From an uncultured Ignavibacteria bacterium (lineage in GTDB: Bacteria; Bacteroidota; Ignavibacteria; Tepidaquicellales; Tepidaquicellaceae): DNA of 33,939 bases. Positions within the stretch are counted from its first letter, which is position 1. Every line of letters begins with the position of its first letter. Positions 32,003 through 33,939 of this stretch are shown here, piece by piece. A model generated the notes under the pieces. It made no database searches and was not told the DNA's origin. It saw only the letters and a program-made list of their open reading frames with translations. A program made the translations under genes and the position numbers. The stretch is from assembly GCA_937974175.1 (NCBI GenBank), contig CALJIG010000023.1, forward strand, positions 1-33,939. The letters run 5' to 3'.

Positions 32003-32183
32003 GATACCGCCCCTAACCCCTCCTTGTAAAGGAGGGGGACTTTAATTGTTTTCTCATTCCCAAACTCCTGTTTGGGAATGTAATTGTGTGCGAAACTCCG
32101 TTTTGCATAATTTTACTGAAACAGAGTTTCACTACTTTTTGATACCGCCCCATCAGTCCCCCTCCTTGTAAAGGAGGGGGAAG
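32003..32183. repeat. Two direct copies (B and C) of the GATACCGCCCC palindromic repeat with two hairpins between
   Basis: Copy B (32003-32039) and copy C (32141-32183) both contain GATACCGCCCC and CTCCTTGTAAAGGAGGGGG. Copy C matches copy A at 11564 at both ends. Between B and C lie an 11-bp perfect hairpin CATTCCCAAAC/GTTTGGGAATG (32055-32080) and an 11-of-12 inverted repeat GAAACTCCGTTT/AAACAGAGTTTC (32092-32130). The set fills the 190-nt gap between the glycosylase stop and the RNase start. Confidence 0.8.
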
Positions 32184-32190
32184 CGCTGGC

Positions 32191-32802
32191 TTATTTATTG
32201 AATTTATGCTTCGTTACAAATTTGTTTCCTTTTATAAAAAACCGATGCTCTATTTCTTCACTGACAGATAAGCCGATTCGTTTTGAAACACTTGTTTCAA
32301 ATTTATCCGAAGTATTATCATAAGCTATGAATAAATCTTCACCGTTAACAGGCATTCCGTAAAAATCCTTATTGATTTTCAAAGCCATACAAAGTTTTCC
32401 CGGACCGTTTGATACATCGTGTTCATTGGTGGTATTTTTTCTGTTCTTATTCCTGTTCTTTTCCATTTCATCTATTCCTTCAAGAGGCTCGACTGCTCTA
32501 ATTAAAACTCCTTCGCCGTGTCCTTTTACATTTGTTACAACGTTAACACAGAAATAATTCCCGTAAATAAAGTAAACATAAAAATGTCCGCCGGCTTCAT
32601 ACATTGCCTTGTTGCGCTCGGTAATTCTTCCGAAGGAATGGGATGCAGGGTCATCATTCAAGTAAGCTTCAACTTCTACTATACGTGTTACTAAAAATTT
32701 ATTGTTGAGCTTACGCACGAGAAGTTTTCCGAGAAGGAAAGGAGCGACCTCAAGCGCGCTGCGCTTAAATTTTTTTAACGGAATTTTTTTGAACCGGCTC
32801 AT
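32191..32802 (-). CDS. mpg: DNA-3-methyladenine glycosylase (AAG/MPG family)
   Basis: This 203-residue base-excision repair enzyme removes alkylated and deaminated purines such as 3-methyladenine and hypoxanthine. The catalytic-site strand RIVEVEAY carries Glu45 (matching the human E125 position) and Tyr47. PASHSFGRITERNKAMYEAGGHFYVYFIYGNYFCVN in part gives the conserved substrate pocket, VLIRAVEPLEG the next strand, and SNGPGKLCMALKI the helix-capping loop. The length is typical for bacterial members. A Lys/Arg-rich insertion (KNRNKNRKN) is variable in the family. It lies 8 nt from repeat copy C at its 3' end. Confidence 0.93.
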   Translation of the reverse strand: MSRFKKIPLKKFKRSALEVAPFLLGKLLVRKLNNKFLVTRIVEVEAYLNDDPASHSFGRITERNKAMYEAGGHFYVYFIYGNYFCVNVVTNVKGHGEGVLIRAVEPLEGIDEMEKNRNKNRKNTTNEHDVSNGPGKLCMALKINKDFYGMPVNGEDLFIAYDNTSDKFETSVSKRIGLSVSEEIEHRFFIKGNKFVTKHKFNK

Positions 32803-32813
32803 TTTAATTTTAC

Positions 32814-32898
32814 CACTAAAACACTAAGAACACCAAACTCCACAAAAAAAAATAAAAGATTTTCTTTAGTGTTCTTTAGTGTGTTTTGTGTTTTAGTG
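32814..32898. repeat. Inverted repeat CACTAAAACAC with TTTAGTGT tandem copies
   Basis: CACTAAAACAC (32814-32824) is the exact reverse complement of GTGTTTTAGTG (32888-32898). Next to the right arm CTTTAGTGTT is repeated. It lies in the 127-nt gap between the glycosylase start and the FKBP stop, and could form a hairpin in either transcript. Nothing else is evident in this gap. Confidence 0.6.
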
Positions 32899-32929
32899 TT
32901 GAAAGTTCTATTATACGAAAATCAAATTA

Positions 32930-33274
32930 TTATACACCCAACAGTTCTACTTCAAATAGAATTGTAGCATTGGGTGGAATAACTCCGCCGGCGCCGCGTG
33001 AACCGTATGCTAAGTCCGGAGGGATAACAAGTTTTCTTTTGCCGCCGACTTTCATACTCATTACTCCTTCATCCCAGCCTGCGATAACCTGACCTGCTCC
33101 GATAACAAACTGGAACGGTTCATTTCTATCAACGGAGCTATCAAATTTTTTGCCGTCTTCAAAAGTGCCTGTGTAATGAACTGTTACGAGCTTACCTTTT
33201 GTAGGTGAAGCTCCTGTGCCTTCGGTAACATCGGTGTATTTAAGTCCCGATGCTGTTGTAATTTCTTCTGCCAT
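32930..33274 (-). CDS. FKBP-type peptidyl-prolyl isomerase, cytoplasmic
   Basis: This 114-residue single-domain protein catalyses cis-trans isomerisation of X-Pro bonds. FKBP landmarks are VTVHYTGTFEDGKKFDSS, PFQFVIGAGQVIAGWDEGV, and the C-terminal DLAYGSRGAGGVIPPNATILFEVELL in part; the pocket residues Tyr, Phe, Asp, Trp and Tyr are in place. No signal peptide or lipobox is present, so it should be cytoplasmic. It lies 29 nt downstream of a paralogue with a lipobox, and the two may share a transcript. Confidence 0.93.
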   Translation of the reverse strand: MAEEITTASGLKYTDVTEGTGASPTKGKLVTVHYTGTFEDGKKFDSSVDRNEPFQFVIGAGQVIAGWDEGVMSMKVGGKRKLVIPPDLAYGSRGAGGVIPPNATILFEVELLGV

Positions 33275-33303
33275 GTTTTTATTATTTAAAGTTTAAGTTT
33301 TAT

Positions 33304-33720
33304 TTATTTCACATCCAATAATTCTATATCGAAAATGACCGTAGCGTTTGGGGGAATTACTCCTTGCGCGCCTTCAGACCCCCAGGCAAGATTTGGGGGA
33401 ATTATTAATTTTCTTCTGCCGCCGGTTTTCATATTCAATATACCTTCATCGAAACCCGGAATCATTTCACCGGAACCGAGCGTAAATGAAAGCGGTTGAT
33501 TTTTATCCATCGAGCTATCGAATACCTTGCCGTTTTCTAAAGTTCCAACATAATGAACCATTACTTTTTTACCGTTAGTGGCGGCTGTTCCCGAACCTTC
33601 CTTAATCTCCGTATACTTTAATCCTGAGCTAGTGATGATTTCTTTACCGCCTTTGCTGCATCCTGAAAGTGCTATAAGTGTAAAAATAATAATGATTAAT
33701 ATATGCTTTTTGTTATACAT
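33304..33720 (-). CDS. FKBP-type peptidyl-prolyl isomerase, lipoprotein
   Basis: The 138-residue protein starts with a lipoprotein signal peptide (LIIIIFTLIALSGC, lipobox L18-S19-G20-C21), so the FKBP domain is expected outside the inner membrane, on a lipid anchor. The domain (about 30-138) repeats the landmarks of the neighbouring paralogue: VMVHYVGTLENGKVFDSS, GSGEMIPGFDEGI and PPNLAWGSEGAQGVIPPNATVIFDIELL in part. Trp in the GWDEG position is Phe here, and Tyr in the LAYGS position is Trp, which may lower activity or alter ligand choice. It probably assists exported proteins. Confidence 0.92.
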   Translation of the reverse strand: MYNKKHILIIIIFTLIALSGCSKGGKEIITSSGLKYTEIKEGSGTAATNGKKVMVHYVGTLENGKVFDSSMDKNQPLSFTLGSGEMIPGFDEGILNMKTGGRRKLIIPPNLAWGSEGAQGVIPPNATVIFDIELLDVK

Positions 33721-33737
33721 TTAGTCTGTTTTTATTA

Positions 33738-33902
33738 AATCGTCAGAAATTTTTGTAATGATGAATTTTTGACGGATTTCTGAATTCTGAACTAAAAATG
33801 AAGAAATTATTCATCGATTAATAGTCGTAAAAAAGTCACATTATTGTTACATTTTAGTTTGGGCCAATTGGGGGCGCCTCCGTTCCGATGAAATCGGAAC
33901 GG
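33738..33902. repeat. Palindromic segment related to the 11.98-kb repeat, plus a terminal hairpin
   Basis: 33738-33779 forms an inverted repeat (AAATCGTCA against TGACGGATTT with one bulge). Its right part, 33759-33779, is the exact 21-nt reverse complement of 11979-11999. Farther on, CCGTTCCGAT (33880-33889) and ATCGGAACGG (33893-33902) form a 10-bp perfect stem with a GAA loop. No gene is visible in 33721-33939, which includes the upstream region of the FKBP lipoprotein gene. Confidence 0.6.
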
Positions 33903-33939
33903 TCGTTATAAATAAAGAATTGAAGTATTCGATTCTTTA

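Overview
The window looks like a chromosomal segment from a bacterium of the FCB group, most likely Ignavibacteria or a close relative. This is an inference from three things. Five predicted exported proteins end in a type IX secretion (T9SS) type A sorting domain containing the NYPNPFNP motif. Start codons mostly lack a Shine-Dalgarno sequence. The DNA is AT-rich with many extragenic palindromes. No T9SS machinery, prophage, transposase or CRISPR array is visible.

Layout. 1-3470 (minus): tRNA-Ala(GGC), then a likely operon of an AraC-family regulator, a T9SS-exported YCF48-like propeller and an exported Ntn amide hydrolase. 3512-10168 (minus): a complete peptide ABC transporter operon (binding lipoprotein, two Yej-like permeases, two ATPases) that carries an orphan HicB-like gene and a strand-specific hairpin after the first gene. 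10344-11435 (plus): an unrecognised pair of membrane-anchored helical proteins. 11436-12667: 1.2 kb without genes, packed with inverted repeats, nested hairpins and 7-bp tandem repeats. 12668-14080 (minus): a large helical protein of unknown function. 14252-14794 (plus): two small ORFs. 15140-24793 (plus): four T9SS cargo proteins forming two paralogue pairs, interrupted by a KTSC-domain protein and a fatty acid desaturase. 24920-30405 (plus): rmuC, a tryptophanase, an esterase and glycogen synthase. 30585-33720 (minus): a beta-CASP metallo-beta-lactamase RNase, a 3-methyladenine DNA glycosylase and two FKBP-type prolyl isomerases.

How the genes work together. The peptide importer, tryptophanase, amide hydrolase and exported cargo suit a heterotroph feeding on peptides and amides, and glgA adds carbon storage. 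These are mostly ordinary functions. The most unusual content is between the genes. First, a family of palindromic elements keeps a constant frame while an internal hairpin differs from copy to copy (11793-12208). Second, arrays of 7-bp repeats begin at or beside the stop codons of four different genes. Third, another palindromic repeat appears to supply the 5' leader of the RNase gene. Function for any of these is inference.
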